DNA of 64,000 nt, taken from positions 50,103,791 to 50,167,790 of the forward strand of contig JBCFYV010011164.1 in NCBI GenBank assembly GCA_039000515.1. The letters run 5' to 3'. The DNA comes from Timema cristinae (lineage: Eukaryota > Arthropoda > Insecta > Phasmatodea > Timematidae). Made by a program: the position numbers and the translations under genes. Positions 44,657 through 58,275 of this stretch are shown one piece after another (the stretch's first letter is position 1; each line of letters starts with the position of its first letter). A model generated the notes under the pieces. The model worked only from the letters and a program-made list of their open reading frames with translations. It was not told the origin of the DNA and ran no database searches.

Positions 44657-47427
44657 ATAATGCACTACTACTTACTGGCATTAACAGCTCGACCGTGCTA
44701 TCTTAATTTTCTTGGGCTAATATGTTTGAATAAGAAGGGCTTGATGCTAATAAGTTTATCATCATGTTGCACCAACTGTTCAAAATTTTTATCACTGTTT
44801 AACATATTAAAACTCTCTATTAAGTGGTCACATTTTTCTTAATTTAAACTTTAAATCTCTTCAGTGAGTAAAGATTTAAAAAAAAACATAAATACTTTAC
44901 ATATTCTCACTGTTCTTCTGTTTTAAATTATTTTCGCTGAACCATTGAGACATTTGGTTTTACGTGTTTTGTTCAACATTGTGTTGTAGAGGGTTATTGA
45001 AAATAATTTAATCAACACTTATTTTTGATTCTTATTTTCATTCATCAATAATAACAATAAAGTAAAGAAACTGCCCCACTCTCAGACTGTCAACAGCGTC
45101 AAATACATACTACAGAAAGTCCGCGTTCTGCGCTGGCGTGAACCTGGTATACAAATGAACGAAGCCTGATCGCAACAACTTAACTGCCAAACATAAAAGT
45201 ACGAAATTTTTGAGTAAAAATTGGTTATACTTGCTTGTAAATTTAATTATATGTATTTATTGAAATATATGAATTTCAAAATATAAATACGCCACTGGGG
45301 GCTAGAACGCTAGAAACAGATTCTGTGACGTGTATCACCTCCTCTGCACCTACTAATAAAAGGTTCTACATTCTTTTGAAAATGATTATAATATACGAGC
45401 TAAGATCTTTTAAAAAAGATTATTTCAACCCAAAATAACAGCTGTAAAACATGGACTTATACCTCGTGCGCATGGTCAGATACGATAACCAATGGCAGGC
45501 ACAGTTGACGTTCAAGACTTTACTTCTTGAGAACTAGAATTACACAGAACTTATCATACAAGTTCGGATGTTTCATTTTAAATATTAGTTTGCTAGTGCC
45601 TGTGATCTCCTGAAATATTCATGATCATTGAGGCTTTGTGCTTTTAACTAAGACCAATATTCTCTAGAGAGATTGGTTTGAACCCCGGTGAGGTGGCTTA
45701 TATAGCAGGTGATTGATTCGGAATTCACGACTAAAGAGGTCATTGGCCACATCGTCTAAGACAATTGTTAGCAGCCTTTTTCTGCACGAGGACCAATGCA
45801 GATTTAAATTCCAACAGATAGAGTATTTATCTCCTTTTTTTTACTATCCTTATTAGAAAGATGTGTATTCTAGTATCTTGAATTACTTTATTAAATGTTT
45901 TTGAAATAATTGTCAAATTGATTTAAAGGGTTCGTAGATCCCATGATGCAAAAACGAGAAATACGCGACTAGTGATGAAACCAAAAACCACTCTGGCACT
46001 GCAATTGTTTTTATAACAGTTACATCTTTTGTTTAAATTATATATTGGTGTTAAGACGCATGAATTGTATTAGTATATGACGTAATATAGCTTAAATGAG
46101 TTAAATAATGTGTTTATACTTGTATGAGATTATTTGTCAACCTTAATATTTCTAGTTCCTCGATTTTGAAATTGTATCTTGGGTGATCTTGGGATTATCA
46201 CCACAGGTCTAAAGGAGACACGCTCACATTGTACTGAGCTACCTGTGATGTGGAGATCGGGTTATAATTCCTCCCGGTTATACTGAGGGTAATTTTTTCA
46301 ATTGAGGTTTTTACTCCCTTCACGCAAATGCCAATGTTTTCCCTCTAAATTATACCTTCCTCATCCCAACCCATTTACCTTGTTGATTTTGTACTAGACA
46401 GGTTGCGAAGTAACGGCCGTTTCCGCGATCCATCGGTTGTTCTTCTTTTGTATGTTTCTAGTGGCAGTCAAATCCAGGATTAATGTCTCCACCCCCCTCC
46501 CTCCCGTCCTTTCTCAATCTATCCTCCTTCCTCCCATGCTTTTCCCCCATCGCGGATGATTTCAGAACATCGAGTTATTGCAGAAGAAAGGCGAAAGGAA
46601 GAAAATAATAATATGATTCTCTGAAAATGTGTCGATAGTTGCCGTCTACCTCGCTAGGGGCGCTACTAGTCATGCCCGAGCTTGATCAAGCGTGGAAACT
46701 TTAGTGGGTCTCCGCTGCCTTATTTGGAATAAGTTTTTTTTTCTGTTGACTGTACAATCCTTCAACACAGGAAGGTATAATAGGTCTTACATAATTTGAT
46801 AAACTATGGCCCTATCATACAAGCAACACCATAGTGGAATCAATCAAGGTATGGTTTCTACCTTTCAGGGTAAACATATTGTACAACAATGCATATTTGA
46901 AATCAAGTACTTTAACATAAAAAACCAAACAAACAGAAAAAAAAACATTTTGGCACAATCACGTAAGTATATCATAGAACTCGATGACTTAATAAAAATT
47001 TAAAGAATTTCAAATAAAAAGCTTGTTCCGCTAAAATAATCTAATCTATATCAGCTCAGAGCATGAGGCAAAAACAAAAACCTTAATAATTTGCCTTGAA
47101 TGTCGTTTTTGGTAACTTTGGCTACCTTTGTATAAGAATTAATAAATGCGCTGGATTATGCCAAATTATCATTTTCTAGACCTTTACAACGACCGTCGAT
47201 ATGACCTAGTTTAGTTTTCACTACTGATGCTTGTATAAAAACTATGCTCTGGAGGAGTTAATTTATAATTGCACATTATTTGGTTCAAATTTAGTATTTT
47301 TTACTATTTTTATTCTTCTAAAAATAGTTATATTATATATAATAATTACTGGATAATGGATATTCGGGGGGAGAGGTGGAAGTTAATGTTGTGTATTTCA
47401 TGATTAGAAAAGTGCAATAAAGCATAG
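44657..47427. other. no gene; possible 3' untranslated region, then SINE-like debris
   Basis: AATAAA occurs at 45056 and 45354. Near 46230-46385 there is a tRNA-type box region (GTACTGAGCTACCTGTGATG, CGGGTTATAATTCC) and CTTCACGCAAATGCCAATGT, resembling family B in + orientation. A further tRNA-like trace lies near 45670. The rest is AT-rich. Confidence 0.35.
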
Positions 47428-49505
47428 TCTGTTCATGATAGGTTTTGGGTTGCCAACACCCGTAAAAATCACTGTTTTGTTATAAATGTTAAGTTTTTTA
47501 ATTACCCGTGTAACGTTATTTGCCACCCTACCATGTATCTACCTATATTTTTAAAATTTTTGTGAATAGTTTCCAATTTATTTTCGTTTGAAATGAAGCA
47601 CCTCAAAGTTCGACGCCTACCGCTGTATTGCCGGCCTAACATAATATTACTATTCACATCCATTCAATAAAATAAAAGGACGGAAGGAACAACGCATAAC
47701 ATTGTTTTAAATAATTTAAATAAGGAATTTTGACTTAAGGAAGAACACTTACCTTTTATTAAACATATTCATTATCCTTCTAAGAAGTTTGTTGACGCTT
47801 CTTTTATTTATTTTGAATGTCGACCATGATTTATTTTAACGCATGCGCAGATCTGTCAAACAAGTGAGCGGTGGGTCTCGTGATTGTAAAAGAAGAAGAA
47901 AAAAAGGAAACAAGGCAAGATTTGAATAACTCCAAACTAGCGCGCTTTTCAATTCTGACAGATTAAAATAAACATTTTAATCTTTATGAAAAAATTGTTC
48001 ACATTCATTAAGATACATTTCAATATTTGTATTAAACCTGCATTGTATTTGATTTTTATCTCTAGTCCATAGCCAACATTTTATCCTTTGTTTTAATGAA
48101 TTAGTTTTCTCTTTGGACATGGACAAAAAATAGAACGTTTTTAAATTTGATTTTTGGAAGACTTTCTGGAGAGGATGAGGGTCTTCTTCCTCGGTGTTGG
48201 TCTAACATGGAGCAAAATCTGTGGAGCTCTTATTTCAATTTATTTTTAAAGTGAATTAATGGTTGTAAAGTGCGAGTATCAAATGGAAAGCTAAGTGTTT
48301 ATGCAAGAGCTAGACTTTTTTTTTTTTTAAGAATTGTGGACGAGTTAACATTAATAAAGTGAAACAAATTTCTGAAGCTGGTGTTGTTTCAGCATGGACT
48401 AATTCATGGGTAAGGTCAAGCCAACTCTTCAACTTTAAATTCATATTTTCTTTCCTTTATCTAACATCAGAATTCATGTAAGAACTTTCAGAAAGATTAT
48501 CTAATTCAGAGAATTAATTAACATTTTATTTTAGGTTTAAATATTATTTATTATTATTATTAACACTTCGTCTTACTAACCGTTCGAGTGATTCGCACTT
48601 ACGCTAATGTGTAATGGTAGAGTGATTGTGAGATGAAATAAAGGACCTACAGTTTAACGTGGGATCCGAACCACGGTGGAGGCCTGGCATTCCCCACATT
48701 CACAAGGTGTCATGTAAGAAGTGAAGGAAGGGTTTGGTATTTAATTTTTTAATGATTTTTCTCTCTTCTTTTTTGTTTCAACAATTTTTATTTTGTCAAA
48801 TTAGAATTATAACGATCCGGAATTCCCTAGGTAGGATTGGGTTGTGGTAAAAAAGGAAACAATAATAAACCCACCAAAATTCCAATAATTGTTATTTTAT
48901 ACATTTATTTTTATTGTAGTCTAAATTACTAAATTTTATTTCAACAATCCATTTTTTATTTAAATTGCTTATGTTTTATTTTAAGTATTCCCCAGTGGTC
49001 TCGAGTATTGAGAGTCGTCGTGCCACTGTCTGAATTAGCTCGAGGTAATTTTTTTTTGTTATTTTTCTCCTAGATCCAAGGAGTGGCGCCCAACAAAATC
49101 ACAATTTTTATACCTCTTGACGTTAACTGTTGTTATGTAAACAAGATTCAGAAGACACTGAAAGTATACTAGAAATATAAAAAAGGAATAAATTTTATTC
49201 ACCACACCTGTTATATTTTACATTTAAATAATGTAAACTTAAGTTTTCTGCTATTATTTCATTACTTTTAATAATTTCTTTTTATCCAACTCGAAACAAT
49301 ATTTTAAACATTATTAAAAGTACTTATTCTTCGTTTTGAACGTTATTGACTATGTGTTAAATTGCATACAAACATACCTTTTAATGCAGGCATCGTATTT
49401 ACCTGGAAAAGAGAAAATACTTGTAATTTTTTGTGTGTATAATAAATTATTTTATATATATATTTTTACCTAATTTCGAAATATTTAACTAAATAAACTT
49501 TTATT
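47428..49505. repeat. dispersed repeat C, copy 3, interrupted by about 1.7 kb
   Basis: The left piece 47428-47510 (GTTCATGATAGGTTTTGGGT, GTTTTGTTATAAATGTTAAG, ending AATTACCCGTG) and the right piece 49207-49505 (CCTGTTATATTTTACATTTA, TTTTATCCAACTCGAAACAA, CGTATTTACCTGGAAAAGAG) are consecutive parts of repeat C in the same orientation. Between them lies about 1.7 kb of foreign sequence that itself contains a SINE. The insert has no evident inverted ends or coding sequence, so its nature is unknown. Confidence 0.75.
48549..48737 (-). mobile_element. SINE family A, 5'-truncated, minus orientation
   Basis: The (TTA)n tail, CTTCGTCTTACTAACCGTTC, AGTTTAACGTGGGATCCGAA and CACGGTGGAGGCCTGGCATT match family A. 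The copy ends at GGAAGGGTTTGG, with the tRNA-like head missing. It sits inside the insert that splits repeat C. Confidence 0.9.
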
Positions 49506-51805
49506 ATTTTTAATATCGCCCACATTTTACAAAATTATTTCACAAAATAATTGAATAATTCCTTTCTTTTTCTTTTAATTACAATATAAAAGTTTATTTA
49601 AAAAAAGAAAGAAAATGAGGCTTAACAATTTACTTTGAATTTTAAAATGAGGTTCGAGTTAAAAAAGTTTTTAGAAAACCTGTACTGAAGTTTTCTTACC
49701 GCAGTGTTTGAAAATACCAGTTTAACATTGCAGGGTAGGGGTGAGAGTTTTGCACAGGCTCGTACCCACGCACATATATGAAAGGTTATTTTACTTGCAA
49801 TTACTCAGGGTGAATACCTGCAACACGAGATTCCAAAACCTTTTGAAGCACCTAAAAATAACATTGCAAGAAATATTTTATTTGCTTCGTTAAACTATAT
49901 ATTTAGTCAGAAAAGTTATCAAAACGTCTAATAATATTTTTTTAAGGATTACTGCATAACTGGCTTTTTCGTAACTACCTTATATGAAATAACAAAAAAT
50001 ATTATTTTATAGCTATTATGTTTTATGTTTTGCTACTGTGGCAACAAGAGATAAAGTGCACGAAATAATAAATAAAAACGTATAATATTCACACATGTAC
50101 CTTTTTATAACTGGCCCCCATAAATTATAACATAAATAAATGTTTTTTCTCTAACTTAAAGAAAATACTAAATATTAATACTACGTTCACAATAAAAGAA
50201 ATATTTTGTAAACACTTACGCCCGAATGCAACCGAATACGATTTGTATGACTTAATCAACCGCCTTCACTTCGTCCGGTTTGCCATCTTTGTTTATGAAG
50301 AGAAGGCAGCCTTTTAGAAGCTCTCGTTGATAAAGCATTTTTAGGTGAACTACAGACGCCGCTTCCACATAAAAGAAACATCCAAACGGTTACTTTACTA
50401 AGTTGGTATTTCACTAATGTAAAGACGCTTAAAAAGAAAATAATTACATATTGTTTATTGTTAAAGTTTTAGCTGTTAAAAGCGAGAGCAGCTCGACACT
50501 TGGTCTAACAGATCACAATGGCTTGGCGTATGGCCAGATGAGAGCATACTAGCACAGACATTGAGAAGTATCACAAAAATACATTCAATGAGGGACATAC
50601 TCCGTAAAAACACTTGCCCCCCTCCCGTTTGAGCCTTGGCTGTTAAAGCAAGTCTCAAAACTCTAAAAATAGGAGGATCGATCATTTGGGACATTTTATG
50701 CCCGCCACACACACAACATATTATAACAACGATTTTTGTCGAACAGGGAGCAGAAATTAGAGGTGTTATGTGGAGTCTCAAGATCGGCTTGGCTCTAAAG
50801 TCTTCAGGTAAAGCACTACGCCGGTTAATGAATAGACTTGTATGTTGCAACAATTAGTCGTTAGAAGAATGTTTAATCTAGTGATGATAACATCTCACGC
50901 TAGATGGCAACACCGTAGCTCGCACTACACTTGGCGTAATGGACGTGTCGTCACTCTTCCATTTTCCTGTTTTATCGCCTGGCCTCATAAACCGACTCGG
51001 GGCAAGTAAAAAAATAAAAGAGAGATAGAAGCTTATTATAAGATCACGAGTGTATAGTACTGTCGTAAATAAATACATAAAATGTATTTTTAACGACATG
51101 GCGATGTTGGATAGCTCCTCATAATGGGCCCTAAATACGCAGTTAACGTACACTCATATTTTATGAGGGAGACCGTTAAAAACAATAATTAAAAAAAGTT
51201 GTGATACGCTCTTTGAAATGGTTGTAGTTAAACATTTTTTTATCGTGTTGGCGGGATGAAAAAAGTGGTGGTCGGTATATCGTGAAATAATTATACGGAT
51301 GGCAGACGGGAATGTTTGTTTTATGGGCATGCTTTAATTATAAATAATTTAGTGTTTTTTAAAATGGGATTGCTCTAATTTGAATTGGAAATTGCCGTAA
51401 TTTATTAATTATCAAAATAAGGTTGTTCGTTTGGAATTAAATAAGTAGTTTCTTTAATCCTACACTTTTGTCATCATTATCATTCTAACTATAGTACGCA
51501 TATTATATAGGCCTACTATACCGTAATTATTATAAACCGTTGTGTTTCTATCAAAACATGTTTTAAGTGCTCTTTATTTGTTCGGCTCGTAAATATTTCT
51601 TATTTACATAAAATGTTTTTTTCAATCAATTTTAACTCGTTATTTACAAAACAAAAGACATATTTCAATCGCATGCATGGTTGTAAAAATAAATATATTT
51701 TTGCAATTAATCCTGAACAACTCAATTGATTTTCTTTTTCTCTCTGACTTTTTTGTTTGTTTTGGAATTGTCTCTTACTTATTGTTCGGGAAATTCACAT
51801 CTAAT
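49506..51805. other. no gene supported; one unrecognised open frame
   Basis: A minus-strand frame of 125 codons at 50476-50853 (starting MLQHTSLFINRRSALPEDFR, with IDPPIFRVLRLALTAKAQ) has protein-like composition, but I recognise no motif and see no splice borders. It could be a transposon fossil. The remainder is AT-rich. A TAGGCCTA palindrome lies at about 51508. Confidence 0.3.
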
Positions 51806-51965
51806 TGCGTGTATGGGGTAAATATAAGGAAGGTAGAGCTTAAAGAAACTGTACCCGCATTTGCATGAAGATTAAGTGGCAACCCATTTAGATAAAAACA
51901 TCCTCATTACACCCGACTGTGATTTGAACCCTGGCCTAGTCATTGAAAAACCAGACTAGACGTTC
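51806..51965 (-). mobile_element. SINE-B-like fragment
   Basis: AAGGAAGGTAGAGCTTAAAG, CTGTACCCGCATTTGCATGA and the box B region CTGTGATTTGAACCCTGGC place it in family B, minus orientation. The tail and outer head are lost. Confidence 0.5.
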
Positions 51966-54540
51966 TTGACGTTTGGTCCGCGTACTCAGCGATTCGGGTT
52001 CTCTCTCTCTCCTATCCGTAAATCTGAAGGTAAGGGAATTATTTTTAAACCTGCAGCGACGGCCGAGTGGTTTGTTTACACACTAGAGGCTAATTCGCAG
52101 CGAGGCAGGCGAGGCCTAACAAAGGCACACTCGCCCACGGGGGCAACCATTTCGAATTACTGGTTAGAGCCGGAGACGATAGTTGCCATTTAAATGTTAC
52201 ATAATACATCTTATGGTCATGTTATTTATATTGGTGTTATTGGACAGAGTCGATAATTAAAGTAATACGACACGATACAAGAAAATTGTGAATTAGCCAA
52301 TGCACTAAAACTATAGATTCACTTTGATAATATTATGTAATATGTAAAATTTAATTCAGGGCTTTCACGCACTTGTAAAACCGGGAAAACACGGAATTTC
52401 GCAAAATATATTAAAAAATACTAGAATATTTGTTAATTTTTGACATTTAACTGAAAGTTTAAAACGGCAGGTCTTTGTATATACGACAAAGGAACTGAAG
52501 GATTAATCACACGGATCCAAACATGTCTTATTACCTCTTAACAAGGGTTGTGTGAGAGAGAGAGAGAGAGATGTATTATTTCGTTACTCTTAAATAGTTA
52601 CATAACTTCACACTAGTCAGTTGAAATGTTATTAATCTTTTTCTGGAAGATCTCGAATACACAGGGAATCTGGTAGTTAAGGAAATAGGGGCAACCCTGA
52701 AATAATTCTGTTTATTTTGGAGAGTAGGCCCTTGAGGGGGACATAATATTTATTTGGAGAACATGTCTTCTTCAACAAATGGGGCTAAATCATTCCGGGG
52801 AAGTCTTATTTCGAGAACTATAGCCGAAAATCGGGGACGAATTGTCACCTTAACTTCAACTAGTGCTCCAATTGGAATATAGCCAGGGTTCCTCAAGGTC
52901 TGTCGCCTGGCTTCACTAATCACTCAGCCATGGGTATGAGAAAAAAAAAATCATTTATAACAACCGTGTTCGGGTGATAATAATTCCCCCAAGCCAGCTC
53001 AGCGGGCTAATAATGTTGTCTCGCCTTGTTTAATTACAAGTCTGTAGAAGTTGGGAAAGGGGGAGGGGGGGTTATTGCCTGTTAAGTCGATTATCCGGTT
53101 AATCTCTCTCCCGCCTCTTGTTTGGGGGGGGAGTAGACCTACTTCTCCTCTGACCCCTCCCACGTGAAGGTGATGGTGTAGCAGTCGGGCCTCTGCACAT
53201 GCGCGACTTTTAAACTAGGAACAAAATTAAACATTTACATGAATTAAGAGGAGCGTGTGCAATCTATGTACGCATGCGTGAACACAGATTATAATGAAAC
53301 GAAAATAAAGATACATGCATGTCAGCCCAGTGACTTGCCCAAGATCCCACATAATTTTAATAAAAACTTAATATCATATGAAAGTGAACTAAAATATAGA
53401 GCACAAAAGATTTGATGAACACATTTTAAGACTAGTATTTCGACTTTATAATCACAGAGTACAACTTTTTGCACATTAAACGTACATTTAAAATTTCCAA
53501 TTAAAAAGAGCACAGAAAATTGTTTCGATACATTATATACTAGGCCGTAGCCAGATCAAATGTTAAATGTTAATACCTTAAAATTTTAGGAAAAATTCTT
53601 TTTTTCTTAGCACCGCGTCCTACCCACTCGGGTTACACGCCAGAAAACATTCGTAAATAATTAAAAGTAAGGAGCATTTATTTAAGATATAAGACTGATA
53701 CTAAATAGGTTAGATTTATTATAGTAAATCGACAAGAAATATGAAAAGTAGAAAGAATAATATAATAAATTTGAAATTTTTAGTAGATCCAGGAGAAAGG
53801 AATAGCTAAAATGACATAAAACGTATTAATCACATTATATACAAAGACATAGTATATTAAACAATAAGGGAAAACTTTTTATTAGAACTATGAAAAAAAT
53901 TAAACTAGAAAATGATGTAACACAAAAATGAAGATCATGATATTTTAAAATGATTTTATTGGATCGTATTAGTGGAGTTACCAAGTAAAACCTACGGTTC
54001 ACTTTTTGATACATGAAATTTGGCACATTGGTAAAGTTTTTTTATTATGAATAAAATATGATTCATTAACACTGAAAAGTTATTTTACATCCGCCATCTT
54101 GAAAAATGACGCCCGAAAAGGTTTTTTTTTTTTGCGATTATCTCGCAAACTGCTCGTTTTATAAAAGTATTTGATATAATACATAATAAAGAGGAGAACT
54201 TTGTCTACCAAACATGTTCTAATAGTTTCCCTTATAATCCCAACAGTGTTTGCTCAATCTTGCCGTAAAAATGTGTTCCTTTTCACTTTCTTCTGTACAA
54301 ACTTGTAATACGTCTCTTTTCTCTTCTGTTTGACATTCTAATGTGAATTGTACAAACCATGAAAGTAGTATCTCGTATGAATCTCCGTAAGACGTATATG
54401 AAAGAGAAGATAACCACTGAGATGAGTGTGATACAGCACAGCACGGCAGCTAGGTTGTACACTCGGTAACTGCCTTCTAGTGTTTCTTCTTTCTCAATAC
54501 CATTGTGTGTGTGGGTACACATATCAACACGTCACACTCA
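51966..54540. other. no gene; GC-rich patches and a SINE tail
   Basis: A CpG-bearing patch at 52050-52185 (GCAGCGACGGCCGAGTGG, GCAGCGAGGCAGGCGAGGC) may be regulatory. A (GA)n run lies at 52553-52571, and G runs and CCTCCC tracts at 53055-53160. An isolated SINE tail (TTAGCACCGCGTCCTACCCA-CTCGGGTTACACGCC) lies at 53609-53642 on the minus strand. Confidence 0.35.
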
Positions 54541-54544
54541 TGCT

Positions 54545-54736
54545 GGACTAGGCTGTTAATGACCGGAAGATTGAGGTTTGAATCCCGTTGGATTTACTGA
54601 GGGTGGGTTTCCCTAAACAGTTATCCACGCAAATGCGGGCGCACGTCTTATTAATTCAACTTTCATCCCTAACTCATTAGCGTATTTTGTAATGAATACA
54701 ACCTGAACAGATAGTTAGACACGGTGCTAAAAAATA
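54545..54736 (+). mobile_element. SINE family B, + orientation
   Basis: GAGGTTTGAATCCCGTTGG (box B), CAGTTATCCACGCAAATGCG, TTCAACTTTCATCCCTAACT and the tail AACCTGAACAGATAGTTAGA-CACGGTGCTAAAAAA, ending in a TA microsatellite. The box A part is worn. A second fragment of the same kind lies at about 54950-55050. Confidence 0.7.
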
Positions 54737-55229
54737 TATATATATTTTGCACTCCGGGCGCTCGAACCGAATCTTTAATCATCCTGCAAGAACCTGTTAA
54801 TCTTATCTCAGCCTTGTAGTAATATTTTACTGCCTCAACCAGGTACGTGCCTAGGATCCAATTTCGAGGAACATAGCCTAGATATTTGGACAAGCGGCCT
54901 AGACATCAAGCATGTCTAGCCTGGTTTGCCGATGCCAGAAAGGCTCTGAAATAGGTTTAGTATCCTTAGGGGTGGTTTTCAATTCCCCACTCTGTCTTCA
55001 CATAATGCGGGTTAATTTCCTATAAAACTACCCTCATCCTCACCACATCGATCAAGTTGTTAAATTACATTTTTGTTAAAATAAAAACCTAAAAATTGCT
55101 AATTAAGATATAGATTTTGATTCATTTGAGGAAATTTTTGCAAACTGTTGTTTTATTGTATCTGTTTATTTTTGGATTAAGTGGCGATGGATAATCTCCC
55201 TATCCCCAATAAACAACATTTCCAATTCA

Positions 55230-56107
55230 ATCCTCCGTGGACTGAATCGTTGGGATCTTTCCGACGGTCGGCTCGGCTCGGCTCTTTGTACTGAGAGAGG
55301 GAGAGAGATGCGCGCGCAGCCTGCTAGGCTCACCCGTTGGACCGGCCGGCGGACTCTGCTAACCCCAGCTTTAGTGCGAGTCGGGCCATTGCGTGAGTCT
55401 GTTGTTTATACGATAACTTAAGTTCGCACGCCTCTCTTGCGCGTATGTCACTTTATTAACTGGCGGCTATTTATTATAGTAACGCGAAGTGGTCATTCGT
55501 ATGGTAGGAATACGAAAACACGCTAAAATTGCTTATCTATGTTCGTGCATTTGTTCAAACGAGACAAAATAAACGAGTGCTTAGGGAGAAAATCAATACA
55601 TTGACGTATTTTTCTTTATGCCTCGCTGAAACTCTGAGCGCTGATGTTTCTCCCCCTCATCTCACCGGACGAAACAAGTTGGAAACAAGGATTTTGCAAC
55701 AGCCGCAGTGCGCTTGTGCACTGTTGTGAACGGAGTGGACACACATTCTGTTGTATTCCTACACATGCAATAAGTAAACTATGAACCTGTCGTGTGAACT
55801 AAAAATGTGATGTGATCAAAGTGTGGTGGTTTATTTTTAATTTTCGTGCGTGAGGGGGTGGGCTTCTTTCTGGCTACCTACCCCCGGTACCAACACCCCT
55901 CATCTCCTTCGCCCGTGTGGGTTTATGGTCGGGAGCGCATAAAAATATTTGGAAGGACGCGTCATCTTGTTTTCTTTTGTTGTGTGTTTTGTGTTAGTCT
56001 TCCCCCGCCATTCTGAGGCTGCAAGAGGGTGGCAAGGCTGGGGTGGGGGGTGGAGAGGACAGCTCCCCTGGGCTCAACAGCAACTTGCTCCCGCTACAAA
56101 TGGTCAG
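55230..56107 (+). promoter_or_regulatory. GC-rich promoter-like block and candidate first exon with ATG
   Basis: The longest CpG-rich stretch of the window. It contains TCGGCTCGGCTCGGCTC, GATGCGCGCGCAGCCTGC and ACCGGCCGGCGGACTC. It also contains a pyrimidine-purine TSS-like region (TTGTACTGAGAGAGG) and a long leader ending CCGCTACAAATGGTCAG followed by GTAGGCC. The ATG at 56100 is three bases after CTACAAA-like context and lies 8 nt before a usable donor, so coding would begin in this exon with Met-Val and continue in phase 2. No following exon was found before 64000, so the gene would extend past the window. There is no TATA box in a convincing position. Confidence 0.35.
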
Positions 56108-56689
56108 GTAGGCCTTTTGTAGGTTCATGGTTACTCCATTTTTAAACGTTAATTTGCACGATTTTGGGTGTCAATTTTTTTAAATGTCTTTCTTCGAAAA
56201 ATTGTAATAACCAAAACACAGTACCTAACGCTTATGTTATTAAGTGTAATAAACACGTGTAATTAATAAGACGTTAACTAATTATATTGATGAACTAAAA
56301 CACGTCGTTTTTAAATTGTTTTTATTTTTAATTATTTTTAAGCTGTTTATTGGCCTTCCCACTGCATTTTTGTTAGAATACTTTCTAAAGACATACAACT
56401 ATTTGGAATGGTCCTTTACCCAGAAAATTTTCTTCAAATTCTAAAATATCAGAAGCGAGTGAAATCAATCTCAGGAGTGAAGTGTGTTCAAGGGAGTCAA
56501 TCTCCCACAAACCAGTTTCCAACGTCACGTGCATTATTCGCAATATTTATATTTATAGTTCAAAACTGTATGTATGTTATGGTTGTACTAGTCTCTAAAA
56601 AGAAGAGATCGTGAAAAAATATATCTTTAGATTATGACGAATCTTGACGTTTTATGTAAAGGCGAACGTAAAAAAAGGATCTTAATTTA

Positions 56690-57420
56690 TGCTCTCTCTC
56701 TGTCTGTCTGTCCCTGGCCATGGATCTAAAACGGTTTGATGGCTTTTGTTCAACCTGACATTTAGATTTGATAGGGCTATACCAGTTTTTTTTACTACCC
56801 TAGCCCTTCAACTAAGGGTAGTTTACTGATGAGTAAATTGTTTGGATTGAAAAAATTGGTCAACACTTTTGTTTAAAAGGCATCTAGGATTTGTTTGACA
56901 TGACCAATAATAGCACTGTCTTATTGGTTTTTGGGCAAAAATTCGTTGAAGGGTACTTTACTAATGGAAAATATTTGAAAATTCTAAATGTTTCGAAAAT
57001 AGCTCAAACGATTTTCTTCGAAATGTATATCTAGAAAAAGTGTGGTGTGACAAATAACGTTTTATTGTTTTTCGGGTAAAAACTCCTGTATGGTTAGCTA
57101 TTACAGATGACTGATTTTCAAAAGCTGAAAATATTTTTAAAACTACCCAAATTATATTTTTTCAAATGAGTATTCGGTGGGGTTTGACATGACAAATAAC
57201 CATGGTGTATACTTGGCTTTGGGAAAAAAATTCTATAAAGAGTAGTTTACTGATGAGTGATTTTTGAAAATGGCTAAAACGATTTTGCTTAACTTATATC
57301 TGGGGAGTGTTTGAACGTTGTAAATAGAGCTGTATACTGGTTTTTTTGGGTGGGGTTGGGGAGAAGGGGGTGATTCGACTATGGTTAGTTTTAGTTTACT
57401 GATGACTTTTCTTTTTAATT
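56690..57420. repeat. degenerate tandem repeat, period about 145 bp
   Basis: Four diverged units begin near 56800, 56946, 57090 and 57235. Each carries variants of AGTTTACTGATGAGT, CAAACGATTTTCTT, TTTGACATGACAAATAA and a TTTTTGGGCAAAAATTC boundary. The lead-in has (CTGT)n at 56700-56712. It looks like an old local satellite, with no coding potential. Confidence 0.65.
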
Positions 57421-57517
57421 TGAATAGTTAGAAAATGGCTTTGCTGATTGGTATTTGTTAAGTTGCTTGTATTATAAATAGTAGCACAGAATAAAACAAA
57501 TATATATTAGTATTAGT

Positions 57518-58275
57518 TATATTCCGTTCACGATAGGTTTTTACCTGAATGACAGTTCGAAAATCATATGTTTAGGTTTTGGGTTGCCAACACTTGTAAA
57601 AGATCATAGTTTTGTTATAAATGTAAAGATATTTAATTACCTTTTATATATTACATTTAAAATAACGTAAACTTAAGTTTTCTCATATTATTTCATTTTT
57701 TAAATTTCTTTTTATCCAACTCAAAACAATATTTTAAACATAATTAAAAGTACTTATTTTTCGTTTTGGAACGTTACTGTTTTTGTGTAATATAGTGCAC
57801 ACCTCAATATCTTTTATTACAGGCATCGTATTTACTTGGAAAAGAGAAAATTGTTGTAATTTTTTTTACATACATTAAATGATTTTATAATTTTTTTTAT
57901 CGTATTTTGAAATATTTAACTGAATAAAATATTTTCATCAACTGCGTGTCTGCATCATTGTAAAAAACTTGTTTACCGTAATGTTCAATCATATGGTTTA
58001 GATTCGTCAGCCGCCATTTTGAAGCTATGTTCGTTAGAAGTTTTTGTGAAAGTGGTGTGAATATTTTTTTAAGGGGAATAAAACTATAAATAAACTGTGT
58101 GTCCGACCTCAAATAAATATATAAATAATATTGGCCTAAATTACTGTGGTAACTATCACATTAATATATTACCATCTGTTTTCATTCCAGTCATCCAAAG
58201 TGATAGATGTCAGCTGTTGGCGTAGTATATTAGGGATTACTTCTAATAACATTTCGAGCTGTCATCCAAGAAAAC
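57518..58275. repeat. dispersed repeat C, copy 2 (about 750 bp)
   Basis: Near-identical to 37494-38243 in the same orientation, starting TATTCCGTTCACGATAGGTT and ending TAACATTTCGAGCTGTCATC. It has an extra GACAGTTCGAAAATCATATG near the left end that copy 1 lacks. The flanks are unrelated to those of copy 1, which defines the repeat's borders. Confidence 0.85.

Noticed and set aside
50476..50853. 125-codon minus-strand frame as a gene
   Set aside because: The composition is protein-like, but there is no recognised motif, homologue by memory, splice site or start context; kept only as a note.
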